Shown here piece after piece: positions 1 through 8,460 of a DNA stretch of 17,055 bases. Position numbers and translations under genes: made by a program. The notes under the pieces are model-generated. The model saw only the letters and a list, made by a program, of their open reading frames with translations, was not told the origin of the DNA and did not search any database. Source of the DNA: CAZNFR01 sp964572225 (GTDB lineage: Bacteria; Bacteroidota; Bacteroidia; Bacteroidales; GCA-2748055); contig CAZNFR010000077.1 in the NCBI GenBank assembly GCA_964572225.1, positions 1 through 17,055 on the forward strand, given 5' to 3'. The first letter of the stretch is position 1. Each line of letters begins with the position of its first letter.

Positions 1-45
1 TTAGGAGTTTAGGAGTTTAGAAGGTTTAGGGGTTTAGGGGTTTAG
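1..45. repeat. Degenerate TTTAGG-type tandem repeat
   Basis: The first 45 bases are about five imperfect 8-9 bp units (TTTAGGAG, TTTAGAAGG, TTTAGGGG), giving six short G runs on the + strand. Only the last two runs are four Gs long, so any G-quadruplex would mostly have two tiers. The block is probably cut by the window edge. It precedes the symporter gene, and no function can be assigned. Confidence 0.6.
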
Positions 46-90
46 ATCCCCAGATCCCCATTCTTCCCATCCCCATTCTTCCCATCCCCA
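46..90. repeat. C-rich tandem repeat, 15-bp period
   Basis: Two exact copies of CCCCATTCTTCCCAT lie at 56-70 and 71-85, followed by a partial third copy (CCCCA, 86-90). They are preceded by two shorter ATCCCCA units. The C runs can pair with the GGGG runs of the adjacent repeat (GGGG-TTTAGAT-CCCC), so the block could fold when transcribed. No promoter with a TAnnTTTG box is visible between here and the symporter start. Confidence 0.65.
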
Positions 91-135
91 AATCCCCCAT
101 TTTTACTACCTTTACCCTTCAAAATTTAGGGTAGT

Positions 136-1869
136 ATGCAACAGATCAACGAATTTCTCCTCTGGCTCGATCAGTATATCGGTGGCCATCAGTGGTTTGT
201 GTTCTTTCTTCTGGGTACGGGATTGTTTTTTACCCTTTACCTGGGATTTCCCCAGATCCGGTATTTCAGGCATGCCATTCGCATTGTAAAAGGGAAATTT
301 GATAAGGAAGGGGATGTGGGAGATACTTCTCATTTTCAGGCCCTGACAACCGCCCTTTCCGGTACCGTGGGAACCGGAAACATTGCAGGTGTGGCCCTGG
401 CCATTCATCTTGGCGGACCTGCCGCTCTTTTCTGGATGTTGGTTACTGCCTTTTTGGGCATGTGTACCAAATTTGTTGAGGTAACCATTTCCCATAAGTA
501 CAGGGATATTCTTCCCGATGGGTCTATCTCGGGCGGACCCATGTATTACATGAAGAAGCGCTTGAATATCAGGCGTCCGAATGGAAAGGTAATCCGCACC
601 GGGGCCTGGCTTGGAGCCTTTTTCGCCTTCGCCACCATCCTTTCCTCTTTTGGCACGGGGAGCCTTCCGCAGATAAACAGCATATCCGATTCTCTTTTTG
701 ATTCTTTTGGTTTTAACAAAATAGCCACCGGTGCCATCCTTGCTGTTTTGCTGGGAGCGGTGATCATTGGCGGCATTAAACGAATAGCGAAAGTTACGGC
801 CACACTGGTTCCGGTTATGGCCATAATCTATTTTCTGGGAGCTCTGTTTGTGATCCTTACCAATTATGAGAATGTCATCCCTTCCTTCTTATCAATTTTT
901 GATGAGGCCTTTACCGGAAGTGCTGCCGTTGGTGGTTTTCTTGGAGCAGGATTTGCTTTCACCTTCAATAAGGGGGTGAATCGCGGACTCTTCTCCAATG
1001 AGGCAGGTCAGGGCTCGGCACCTATCGCACACTCGGCAGCCAAAGCCCATGAGCCTGTGTCGGAGGGGATGGTTGCCATTCTGGAACCCTTTATTGATAC
1101 CATAATCATTTGTACCCTTACGGGGCTGGTCCTTCTTTCGTCCGGAGTCTGGAATGAGAAGTTGTATAACCGGTTTGAGGATGCGGATATGGAGATTTTG
1201 AGTGTCGGACTCACGGATAATACAGAGGAAGGAAGGAAAGAGATCCGCGACCATATATTCGGAAAGAAAACCCTGCCTCTTTTTACCGGCGAACTTCAGG
1301 TGGAAGATGGAAAGGTATTGGATGGGGTTTCTTTCATTCATGCGCGCTCGCTTGCCTCCGATGTTGAAGTCAGGATGGCCGGTCAGGCCTTCAGCGGGAC
1401 ATTGCTTGTCGATGGAGGTCATCTTACTTACGAGCAAAACAGCGGGATTGAAATCTGGGGAAATTCCCTCATCCATAGTGCTCCCCTTACCACCGAGGCG
1501 TTTAACCGGAGTTTCCTGGGGAACTACGGTCAGTATATTGTTTCTATCGGACTTCTGCTTTTCGCCTTTTCAACCGCAATTTCCTGGTCCTATTACGGGG
1601 GAAGGGCCGTTACCTATTTGTTTGGAGTAAAATATGTAATGGTCTACCGGCTTTTTTACGTGATCGCTTTTTTCTTTGCTGCATTTACCGATACCACTTT
1701 GGTATGGAACCTGTCTTACATAACCATTGCCATTATGACCATACCAAATCTGGCAGGATTATGGATCCTTCACCGGGATATCCGAACCACCATTTCCGAG
1801 TATTGGGTAGATTTTATCAATTCATGGCCCGATCATAAGTTACCAAAGAAGTTAAGAAACCGCAAGTAG
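136..1869 (+). CDS. AGCS-family alanine/glycine:cation symporter
   Basis: This is a multi-pass inner-membrane transporter of the alanine/glycine:cation symporter family, which imports small neutral amino acids with Na+ or H+. Family signatures are clear: ALSGTVGTGNIAGVALAI near residue 75 and NRGLFSNEAGQGSAP near residue 285, with many hydrophobic helices. At 577 residues it is longer than typical AGCS proteins (about 450-490). The extra length is a hydrophilic insert of roughly 100 residues (about 340-450) between two late helices, before the conserved LLLFAFSTAISWSYYGGRA segment. It starts at ATG 136. It ends one base before the convergent rlmD stop, so there is no room for a terminator. 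Family assignment is strong; the substrate is inferred from the family. Confidence 0.93.
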   Translation: MQQINEFLLWLDQYIGGHQWFVFFLLGTGLFFTLYLGFPQIRYFRHAIRIVKGKFDKEGDVGDTSHFQALTTALSGTVGTGNIAGVALAIHLGGPAALFWMLVTAFLGMCTKFVEVTISHKYRDILPDGSISGGPMYYMKKRLNIRRPNGKVIRTGAWLGAFFAFATILSSFGTGSLPQINSISDSLFDSFGFNKIATGAILAVLLGAVIIGGIKRIAKVTATLVPVMAIIYFLGALFVILTNYENVIPSFLSIFDEAFTGSAAVGGFLGAGFAFTFNKGVNRGLFSNEAGQGSAPIAHSAAKAHEPVSEGMVAILEPFIDTIIICTLTGLVLLSSGVWNEKLYNRFEDADMEILSVGLTDNTEEGRKEIRDHIFGKKTLPLFTGELQVEDGKVLDGVSFIHARSLASDVEVRMAGQAFSGTLLVDGGHLTYEQNSGIEIWGNSLIHSAPLTTEAFNRSFLGNYGQYIVSIGLLLFAFSTAISWSYYGGRAVTYLFGVKYVMVYRLFYVIAFFFAAFTDTTLVWNLSYITIAIMTIPNLAGLWILHRDIRTTISEYWVDFINSWPDHKLPKKLRNRK

Positions 1870-1870
1870 C

Positions 1871-3277
1871 CTATGGGATCAGATCAAGCCGGACAATGTT
1901 CTCTACGTGATGTGTATGCGGAAACATATCCACGGGCTGTACTTCCGTAACGCTGTATTTTGATCCCAGGAGTTCCAGATCCCTTGCCTGGGTGTAAGGA
2001 TTGCAGCTCACATAGACTATACGACGGGCTTCGGCTTCCAACAGGCTTTCGATTACTTTTGGGTGCATTCCTGCACGAGGAGGATCGGTAATGACCACAT
2101 CGGGTCTGCCATTTTCAGCCATAAACCCCGGAGTGAGCATATCCCTCATATCTCCTGCAAAAAACCGGGTATTGGTAATCTGATTTATTTCTGCATTTCT
2201 TTTGGCATCTTCAATGGCTTCAGGAACCGATTCAATGCCGGTAACCTTCTTACAATGCCGGGCTAGAAATATTGCAATGGAACCTGTACCGGTATAAAGA
2301 TCGTAGACATTTTCTTCACCCGAGAGTCCGGCAAATTCCCGGGTTTTCTGATAAAGCTTAAGGGACTGTTCGGTATTTGTCTGGAAGAAAGACTTTGGAC
2401 CTATCCGGTATACCAGATCTTCCAGCTCTTCAATTATATGATCCTTTCCATGGTAGAGCTTAATATCCTGGTCGTAGAGTGTGTCGTTTTTCTTCTCATT
2501 GATCACATACATCAGGGAGGTAAGTCCGGGAAAGTGTTCCAGGATATGATTGAGGAGTTTCTCCCTTTTCACCTGGTCTTCGTGAAAGAAGGAAAGAAGG
2601 ACCATATTCTCTCCGGTGGAAGCGGTTCTGATAATCAGGTTGCGAAGGAATCCAATGTGTTCATTCTGACTGAAATAAGAGTACTCCTCCGAGGCGGTAA
2701 AGGTTCTGATCAGACTTCTCAGCTCATTGCTGGGTGAATCCTGGAGCCAGCACTTATGGATATCTACGATCCGGTCGAAAAGTCCGGGAACATGAAATCC
2801 CAGGGCCTTACGGTCGAGGTTTTCACCGGAGTTTTGAATCTCATCCTCGGTAAGCCACCTGTGACCGGAGAAGGTAAATTCCAGTTTATTCCGGTAAAAC
2901 TTTTCTTTTTCTGAACCGATGATGTTGTTAACGGGAGGAATATCGATTTTCGCCAGACGTTTCAGGGCTTCCTGCACCTGCTTTTGCTTAAAATTCAACT
3001 GAGCTTTATAAGGAATATGCTGCCATTTACAACCTCCACAAACCTCAAAATGCTCGCAAAAGGCCTTGACCCGCATATCTGAGTATTCCCTGAAGCGGGT
3101 AACCCGTCCTTCCATATAGTTTTTGCGTTTCCGTGTGATCTGCACATCTACGACATCACCGGGAGCAACCATGCTGACAAAGGTCACCTTGTTATTGATA
3201 CGCGCAATTGCCTTTCCTTCTGCACCCAGGTCCAGGATTTCAACATTTTCGATATGAGGAAGTTTTTTTCTGCTCAT
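1871..3277 (-). CDS. rlmD: 23S rRNA (uracil-C5)-methyltransferase RlmD/RumA
   Basis: It makes 5-methyluridine in 23S rRNA using SAM (position 1939 in E. coli RlmD). Domain order fits the family: an N-terminal TRAM-like RNA-binding domain (about 1-60), then four cysteines typical of the [4Fe-4S] site (C74, C80, C83 in CEHFEVCGGC, and C176). A methyltransferase fold follows with FFQTN (298-302), the SAM-binding DLYTGTGS (326-333), DPPRAGM (398-404) and the catalytic cysteine in YVSCNP (C425). The length of 468 residues is normal. ATG at 3277 is preceded by a good -7 box. Orthology to RlmD rather than RlmC or TrmA-like paralogues rests on the TRAM and Fe-S features and cannot be proved from sequence alone. 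Confidence 0.93.
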   Translation of the reverse strand: MSRKKLPHIENVEILDLGAEGKAIARINNKVTFVSMVAPGDVVDVQITRKRKNYMEGRVTRFREYSDMRVKAFCEHFEVCGGCKWQHIPYKAQLNFKQKQVQEALKRLAKIDIPPVNNIIGSEKEKFYRNKLEFTFSGHRWLTEDEIQNSGENLDRKALGFHVPGLFDRIVDIHKCWLQDSPSNELRSLIRTFTASEEYSYFSQNEHIGFLRNLIIRTASTGENMVLLSFFHEDQVKREKLLNHILEHFPGLTSLMYVINEKKNDTLYDQDIKLYHGKDHIIEELEDLVYRIGPKSFFQTNTEQSLKLYQKTREFAGLSGEENVYDLYTGTGSIAIFLARHCKKVTGIESVPEAIEDAKRNAEINQITNTRFFAGDMRDMLTPGFMAENGRPDVVITDPPRAGMHPKVIESLLEAEARRIVYVSCNPYTQARDLELLGSKYSVTEVQPVDMFPHTHHVENIVRLDLIP

Positions 3278-3281
3278 GCGA

Positions 3282-3320
3282 TTCCTTCAAATTTAGGGCA
3301 AAGATAAGGCTTTGAAGGAA
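3282..3320 (-). repeat. 10-bp perfect inverted repeat in the rlmD upstream region
   Basis: TTCCTTCAAA (3282-3291) and TTTGAAGGAA (3311-3320) are perfect reverse complements separated by 19 bp. The proximal arm ends 4 bases before the rlmD start codon. The distal arm can alternatively pair with AAGGAA on the minus strand (3332-3327), so two mutually exclusive hairpins are possible. Both candidate -7 boxes lie in or between the arms, so the repeat could be an operator over the promoter rather than an RNA element. Confidence 0.5.
3299..3306 (-). promoter_or_regulatory. Bacteroidota -7 box for rlmD
   Basis: Read on the minus strand this is TATCTTTG, an exact match to the TAnnTTTG consensus of Bacteroidota primary-sigma promoters, 21 bases before the rlmD ATG. 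A second match, TAAATTTG (3288-3295), lies closer to the start. No clear -33 TTTG was found at the expected distance. A start near here gives a very short leader. Confidence 0.5.
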
Positions 3321-3373
3321 CATAGCTTCCTTTTGGTGAATTAATCAGGCAAACGGCAAGAACAGACTGGTCA

Positions 3374-3850
3374 TTACTTCAGAGCCAGCAGAAAGGTTTC
3401 TATGTCTTCGGCTGCAATTTTCATTTGTTCCCGGGAAACCTCACCCATAGGTTTGGATAGTAGTCCGGCATTCATTCTTGAATAATACACCTTACCATCA
3501 CTTTTCTCATAGAGGGAGATCCGGCAGGGCATCAGATTCGAAACGATCCGCTCGTCGTCTGTCAGAAGGATCTTCTCCGCGAGTTCCGGATTACACAGTT
3601 CATAAACCACAATATTGTTGACCTCCTGCATCCCATGCTTTATAAGCGATTTTTGAAGATCGTGCTTTGCCGGAATGGTCCATCCACTGTTTAAGACCGA
3701 TTCTTCAAGTCTTGCCATGGACTCTTCAAAATTATAGTTGCTCTGATCTTCTTTCAACATAATACCCGGGCTCATCAGAAATACGATTATTATGGAAAGA
3801 ATTGCACCGGTTATAAGACCGGTGATTAAATATTTTACACTATTTTTCAT
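3374..3850 (-). CDS. DUF302-domain membrane-anchored protein
   Basis: This 158-residue protein has an N-terminal transmembrane segment (about 7-27), so the rest is probably periplasmic. The body resembles DUF302 proteins: an amphipathic KHDLQKSLIKHGM helix followed by VYELCNPELAEKILLTDDERIVSNLMPCRISLYE (split here by position, about 83-116), with two cysteines (C86 and C109). DUF302 has no established biochemical role. The gene lies upstream of rlmD on the same strand with a 96-bp gap that contains an rlmD promoter candidate, so the two need not be one operon. It is divergent from the ABC-F gene. Confidence 0.75.
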   Translation of the reverse strand: MKNSVKYLITGLITGAILSIIIVFLMSPGIMLKEDQSNYNFEESMARLEESVLNSGWTIPAKHDLQKSLIKHGMQEVNNIVVYELCNPELAEKILLTDDERIVSNLMPCRISLYEKSDGKVYYSRMNAGLLSKPMGEVSREQMKIAAEDIETFLLALK

Positions 3851-3869
3851 GTTATCACAGTTTTGAAAT

Positions 3870-3877
3870 TAAATTTG
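3870..3877 (+). promoter_or_regulatory. Bacteroidota -7 box for the ABC-F operon
   Basis: TAAATTTG matches TAnnTTTG exactly, 73 bases before the ABC-F ATG, within the 100-bp divergent region shared with the DUF302 gene. The -33 element is not clear. The ABC-F start also has a purine-rich AGGAAGGA at 3936-3943, a plausible ribosome-binding site that is stronger than others in this window. Confidence 0.45.
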
Positions 3878-3950
3878 CAACTTGTTAAAAAAACTTTAAA
3901 AAATAACCCTTTTCCATGCAAAATGTTCAGTCAGCAGGAAGGAATAATCT

Positions 3951-5888
3951 ATGATTTCAGCAGATAACATCAGTGTACATTTTGGTGCCTTTGTGCTCCT
4001 GAACGAAGTTTCTCTTCAGCTAAACCCGGGCGACCGGATAGGGCTGGTTGGCAGGAACGGAGCAGGGAAAACGACTTTGATGAAGATTATGTCGGGCAAA
4101 CAACAGCCCAGCTCAGGCACCATTGTAAAGGCAAAGGACACGGAGGTGGGCTATCTGCCCCAGCAAATGACGCATATGGAGGGGAAAACCGTGTTCAATG
4201 AGGCTATGACTGCCTTCGATGAGATCCGGAAAATGGAAAAGGAGATTGAAGAGATTAACCGACAGCTGGAGAGCAGGGATGATTATGAATCGGCAGAGTA
4301 CATGTCGCTTATCGAGAAATCGGGTTTACTTCATGAGAAATATGAATTGCATGGTGGGAATGCCATTCACGGGGAAATAATTAAGACGCTGCGCGGACTG
4401 GGATTCAACGATAGCGATATGGAGAGGCCCACATCCGAATTCAGCGGGGGTTGGAGAATGAGGATAGAACTTGCCAAGATTCTTCTCCGCCGACCTGAAT
4501 ACATTCTGCTGGATGAGCCAACCAATCACCTGGATATTGAATCCATTCAGTGGCTGGAAGAATACCTTTCGGTCTATCCCGGAGGCGTAATGATCATTTC
4601 CCACGACCGGGCATTTTTGGATAAGGTGACAAACCGTACGGTTGAGGTTACCCTGGGAAGGCTGGTGGATTACCGGGTCTCTTTTTCTAAATACGAGCAG
4701 TTGCGGAAGGAGAGAAGAGAGCAGGAGATTGCTGCCTGGCAGAATCAACAGAAGATGATTAAGGATACGGAAGATTTTATCCAGCGCTTTCGATACAAGG
4801 CTACCAAGGCAGTCCAGGTACAATCCAGGATCAAACAACTGGATAAGCTGGATAGGATTGAGGTGGAAGAGGAGGACAATACCGTGATGAATGTGCGGTT
4901 TCCCTCGGCACCCCGCTCCGGAAGAATGGTGGTTGAGGGAAAATCCATAACAAAAAGATACGGTGATCATATCGTACTTCAGGATGTGGATATTGAGATT
5001 GAACGAGGGGAAAAGATTGCTTTCGTAGGTAAGAACGGGGAAGGGAAAACCACCCTCAGCAGGATCATTAACGGTGAGTTGGATTGCTTCGGAAATATGA
5101 ATATCGGTCAGAATGTATCCATAGGATATTTCGCCCAAAATCAGGATACCCTTCTTGATGAGAACAAAACAGTTTTCGAAACCATTGATTCCGTTGCCGT
5201 TGGATATGTCCGCACAAAAATCAGGGACATTCTGGGAGCGTTTTTGTTTAGTGGTGAGGAGGTGGATAAAAAAGTAAGAGTGCTGTCTGGGGGTGAGCGT
5301 TCAAGGCTTTCTCTTGCGAAACTCCTGTTGCAGACCCATAATCTGTTACTTATGGATGAGCCTACCAATCATATGGATATGAGGTCGAAGGATATACTCA
5401 AGAAGGCTCTCAGGGATTATGATGGTACGTTAATTGTGGTATCACACGACCGTGAGTTTCTCGACGGACTGGTGGACAAGGTTTATGAGTTTAAGAACCG
5501 TAAGATCAAACAATTTTCCGGTGGTATTTACGATTTTCTGAGGAAGAAAAAGATGGATTCCCTCCGTGAACTGGAGAAAAAAAACGAAACCACAAATAGT
5601 TCCGGTTCCAGGGAGGTTACCTCCTCCAAGCAGGAATACGAGGATAAAAAAGAGACCGATAAAGTTCAAAGGAAATATGAACGAAAACTTTCCGCCATTG
5701 AATCGGATATTGAGGAACTTGAAAAGGAGGATGAAAGGATCACCACACTTATGGTCGATCCCGATAAAGCCAGGGATCCCGAAATTTTTGCCAGGTATGA
5801 GGAGATCAGAAAAAAGCTGGAAAGGAGAATGAAAGAATGGGAAAAGATTCAAACGGAGTATGAAGAATGGAAAGATCGAAGAAAATAA
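3951..5888 (+). CDS. ABC-F family ATPase (Uup/YheS type)
   Basis: This is a cytoplasmic tandem ABC ATPase without membrane domains, the ABC-F architecture acting on ribosomes or translation. First domain: Walker A GRNGAGKT (34-41), signature FSGGWRMR (about 164-171), Walker B ILLDEPTNHLD (185-195). Second domain: Walker A GKNGEGKT (360-367), signature LSGGERSR (445-452), Walker B LLMDEPTNHMD with D469 and E470. The interdomain linker carries the charged helical stretch expected of ABC-F proteins. The last 100 or so residues are a highly charged predicted coiled coil, as in Uup-like members. The length of 645 residues is normal. It is the first gene of a likely operon with the GWxTD lipoprotein gene and rlmB. 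No antibiotic-resistance role can be read from the sequence. Confidence 0.93.
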   Translation: MISADNISVHFGAFVLLNEVSLQLNPGDRIGLVGRNGAGKTTLMKIMSGKQQPSSGTIVKAKDTEVGYLPQQMTHMEGKTVFNEAMTAFDEIRKMEKEIEEINRQLESRDDYESAEYMSLIEKSGLLHEKYELHGGNAIHGEIIKTLRGLGFNDSDMERPTSEFSGGWRMRIELAKILLRRPEYILLDEPTNHLDIESIQWLEEYLSVYPGGVMIISHDRAFLDKVTNRTVEVTLGRLVDYRVSFSKYEQLRKERREQEIAAWQNQQKMIKDTEDFIQRFRYKATKAVQVQSRIKQLDKLDRIEVEEEDNTVMNVRFPSAPRSGRMVVEGKSITKRYGDHIVLQDVDIEIERGEKIAFVGKNGEGKTTLSRIINGELDCFGNMNIGQNVSIGYFAQNQDTLLDENKTVFETIDSVAVGYVRTKIRDILGAFLFSGEEVDKKVRVLSGGERSRLSLAKLLLQTHNLLLMDEPTNHMDMRSKDILKKALRDYDGTLIVVSHDREFLDGLVDKVYEFKNRKIKQFSGGIYDFLRKKKMDSLRELEKKNETTNSSGSREVTSSKQEYEDKKETDKVQRKYERKLSAIESDIEELEKEDERITTLMVDPDKARDPEIFARYEEIRKKLERRMKEWEKIQTEYEEWKDRRK

Positions 5889-5902
5889 GTAACTTGGACC
5901 TT

Positions 5903-7183
5903 ATGAATTTGAATGCAGTCAGAATTCTGTTGACGACTATGATCCTGGTCGTAATGGGTTCCTGCCGTACTACAGATAAGGTTCAGATACGGGAAAGGAA
6001 TCTGGCCGATATTTACAATCCCAGCAGGACCAGTATACACCCCGACTTTTCAGTCAGTCATATTAATGAGAATTCATCGGTAATCTATATGCGAATATTT
6101 CCGGCCGAGTTACTTTTTAATCAGGCCAATGAAGCGGGTGATTTTCTGGCCAGGCTGACAATAAAATACCAGCTGCAAAACCTTTCAACCGAAGAAGAGA
6201 TTAGCGATTCGGCTACCATACGGAAAACACTCGATCGAAGTGAGATTCGCAACAGTTACTTTTCTGCCATACCGGTAAAGGCTGAGTACGGAAACCTTTA
6301 TCGGGCTTATGTAGAGATCAAAGATGAGCTTCGGGGTTCTGTGAGTAAGAATTATCTGACAATTGACAAGGTGTCCAGGAATTCCGGACAGAATTTCAGG
6401 ATTTTATCGCCTACCACCGGATATCCTTCCTTTTCCAATAATTTTAATTCGGAGGAATTGTTTAAGATTAGTGTCATTCAGGAGGGTGTTGATAGTCTGT
6501 ACGTGGATTATTATGGTCTGGACCGCACTCTTCCCAGACCGGTATTCTCCAATATGCCCAGTATCCCCATGAAGAATTATCCGGATACCACCTGGGTTGT
6601 GGGCTATACTCCGGAAGCAGTGTACAATCTACCGGAGACCGGTATTTATATGTTTAAATTTTCCAAGGAAGAAACCGAGGGACTTACACTTTTTAATTTT
6701 GGAACTGATTTTCCAAGGATAAAATCGCCCGAAGCCCTGCTGGGACCCCTGGTATACCTCACCAGCTCCAATGAGTTCAGGGATCTAAGAATGGCACCCA
6801 ACCGTAAGCTTGCGGTGGATAATTACTGGCTTTCGACGAGTGATAATCCTGATGCAGCGCGCGAACTGATCAGGGTTTATTATAACCGGGTTTTGTTTGC
6901 CAACCTCTACTTTTCTTCCTATAAAGAGGGATGGAAGACAGACAGGGGTATGATTTATATTATCTTTGGTCCCCCGAATCTTCTTGAGAAGAAAGCAGAT
7001 TCAGAGAAATGGATTTATTTTACCCGGAGAGGGAACAATTCCCTGGAGTTTGTTTTCGAAAGAAAGGATAATCCATTCACATATAAGGACTTTCAGTTAG
7101 ACAGAAGATTGAGTTCCACCAACGCCTGGGCAGAGGCAGTGCGGACCTGGAACCGGGGAAAGATCTATTCACCCGAAATATAA
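5903..7183 (+). CDS. GWxTD domain-containing lipoprotein
   Basis: This is a Bacteroidota protein of unknown biochemical function with a C-terminal GWxTD domain. The motif GWKTDRG is visible (W codon at 6932-6934), followed by the conserved IYIIFGPPN and a WIYF segment. Starting at ATG 5903 gives a compact lipoprotein signal ending ILVVMGSC, with Cys as the probable lipidated residue; a Met at the -3 position is unusual. An alternative ATG at 5867 adds 12 residues and overlaps the ABC-F gene by 22 bases. I prefer 5903 because of the signal peptide. It ends six bases before the rlmB start, in the same reading frame. The mature protein is probably a periplasmic or outer-membrane lipoprotein. Confidence 0.85.
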   Translation: MNLNAVRILLTTMILVVMGSCRTTDKVQIRERNLADIYNPSRTSIHPDFSVSHINENSSVIYMRIFPAELLFNQANEAGDFLARLTIKYQLQNLSTEEEISDSATIRKTLDRSEIRNSYFSAIPVKAEYGNLYRAYVEIKDELRGSVSKNYLTIDKVSRNSGQNFRILSPTTGYPSFSNNFNSEELFKISVIQEGVDSLYVDYYGLDRTLPRPVFSNMPSIPMKNYPDTTWVVGYTPEAVYNLPETGIYMFKFSKEETEGLTLFNFGTDFPRIKSPEALLGPLVYLTSSNEFRDLRMAPNRKLAVDNYWLSTSDNPDAARELIRVYYNRVLFANLYFSSYKEGWKTDRGMIYIIFGPPNLLEKKADSEKWIYFTRRGNNSLEFVFERKDNPFTYKDFQLDRRLSSTNAWAEAVRTWNRGKIYSPEI

Positions 7184-7189
7184 AATAGT

Positions 7190-7927
7190 TTGATACAGGA
7201 TAAAGAGTTTATTTTCGGCATTCGGGCCGTCGAGGAGGCGGTGGAGTCTGACAAGGAGATTGACCGGGTGCTCATCAGCAGAAAACAGGATAGTCAGGGT
7301 CACAGCGACTTGTTAAGACGAATCCGCCAGAATGCAATCCCTATGCAGTTTGTACCGGTTGAGAAACTAAACCGCATTACCCGTAAAAATCACCAGGGGG
7401 TAATCGCATTTATTTCACCGGTATCCTACAGTCCTCTAAGTGAGGTGATTGCCGCTGAATTTGAAAAAGGAAGGGACCCCCTGTTGCTAATCCTAGACGG
7501 AGTTTCAGATGTGCGGAATTTCGGCGCCATAGCCAGATCGGCCGAATGCCTGGGTTTTTCAGGTATTGTGATCCCCGAAAGAGGTTCTGCCCGGATAAAC
7601 GCCGATGCAGTCAAAACCTCGGCAGGCGCCCTGATGAAAATCCCGGTATCCAGGGTCTCCTCCCTGAAAACCGCATTAAGAGAGATCCGGGAATCCGGAC
7701 TCAAAGTCATAAGCATCAGCGAAAAAGGAGATGAGCTGATCTGCCAGACCAACTTGAAAGGTCCGCTGGCACTCATTCTGGGAAGTGAGGAGAAAGGAAT
7801 TTCCCGATCGCTCCTGGAAGATTCCTCCCAGGTTCTCCAGATCCCCATGAAGGGAATCACCGCATCCCTCAATGTTTCGGTAGCTGCCTCCCTTGCTATG
7901 TACGAAGTTATGCGCCAGAGGGACTAA
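7190..7927 (+). CDS. rlmB: 23S rRNA 2'-O-methyltransferase RlmB (SpoU family)
   Basis: SpoU/TrmH-class (SPOUT) enzyme that in E. coli RlmB methylates the ribose of G2251 in 23S rRNA. The N-terminal part (about 5-80, starting EFIFGIRAVEEAV) is the substrate-binding domain. The catalytic domain shows motif 1 NFGAIARSA (110-118), motif 2 ILGSEEKGI (196-204) and motif 3 IPMKGITASLNVSVAASL (218-235), which form the SAM-binding knot. The start is TTG at 7190: the in-frame stop of the upstream gene is only six bases before it, and the conserved N-terminus begins at once, so no later start fits. It ends overlapping the convergent Lrp gene. TrmH-type tRNA specificity is less likely given the N-terminal domain. 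Confidence 0.92.
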   Translation: MIQDKEFIFGIRAVEEAVESDKEIDRVLISRKQDSQGHSDLLRRIRQNAIPMQFVPVEKLNRITRKNHQGVIAFISPVSYSPLSEVIAAEFEKGRDPLLLILDGVSDVRNFGAIARSAECLGFSGIVIPERGSARINADAVKTSAGALMKIPVSRVSSLKTALREIRESGLKVISISEKGDELICQTNLKGPLALILGSEEKGISRSLLEDSSQVLQIPMKGITASLNVSVAASLAMYEVMRQRD

Positions 7928-8388
7928 AGCAGGGGCAACTGGCGGCTGAATGATTCTTCCAGGGAAATAAAGGTTTCTGTCCTGGCAATGCCTGGAATGG
8001 ACTGAAGCTTATCTACCAGCACATGCTTGAGATCCTCATTATTTTTTGTGTAAACCTTAATGAAAATGCTGTAATTGCCGGTGGTGTAATGACACTGAAC
8101 GATCTCCGGAATATCCCTTAACTTTTTAACCACCTCGGGATAAAGACTGGCACTTTCCAGGAAGATACCCATATAAGCACAAGTATGAAAACCAATTTTT
8201 TTCGGACTGATCTTGAATTCGGAACCGGTAATAACTCCCAATCGGGTTAACCTTTGTATTCTTTGATGTATGGCAGCACCTGAGACATTGCATTCACGTG
8301 CAACTTCCAGGTAGGGTATACGTGCATTCCGGGTAATCAGGGAAAGGATTTTCCTGTCGAGCGTATCAATTTGTAAGCTGTCTTCCAT
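7924..8388 (-). CDS. Lrp/AsnC family transcriptional regulator
   Basis: A 154-residue one-domain-pair regulator with the family layout. An N-terminal winged helix-turn-helix starts at LDRKILSLITRNAR and includes VSGAAIHQRIQRLTRLGVI (about 9-52). It is followed by an RAM ligand-binding and oligomerisation domain (about 70-140, with the small-ligand region around HYTTGNYSIFIKVYTKN). Such proteins usually sense amino acids and often repress their own gene. The ligand and targets are unknown here. A pair of direct repeats and several dyads upstream could be binding sites. Its stop codon overlaps the rlmB stop by four bases on the opposite strand. Confidence 0.9.
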   Translation of the reverse strand: MEDSLQIDTLDRKILSLITRNARIPYLEVARECNVSGAAIHQRIQRLTRLGVITGSEFKISPKKIGFHTCAYMGIFLESASLYPEVVKKLRDIPEIVQCHYTTGNYSIFIKVYTKNNEDLKHVLVDKLQSIPGIARTETFISLEESFSRQLPLL

Positions 8389-8431
8389 ATTTTGAATTCT
8401 TAGTTTATAATTTGAAAATAAAATGACGAAT

Positions 8432-8460
8432 AAAGTGTTATATAGTAAGTAAAAGTGTTA
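8432..8460. promoter_or_regulatory. Direct repeat pair upstream of the Lrp gene
   Basis: AAAGTGTTA occurs exactly at 8432-8440 and 8452-8460. The 20-bp spacing puts both copies on the same face of the helix, 44-72 bp before the Lrp start. Position and spacing suit an autoregulatory operator, but this is inference. Confidence 0.35.

Noticed and set aside
1..45. Telomere or linear replicon end
   Set aside because: The TTTAGGG-like units are degenerate and directly precede an ordinary chromosomal gene; bacterial linear ends are not built this way.
892..1476. 194-codon frame opposite the symporter
   Set aside because: Shadow of a well-supported membrane protein gene; no domain of its own.
4326..5138. 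270-codon frame opposite the ABC-F gene
   Set aside because: It is antisense to a gene with both Walker motif sets intact; the frame is a by-product of that coding sequence.
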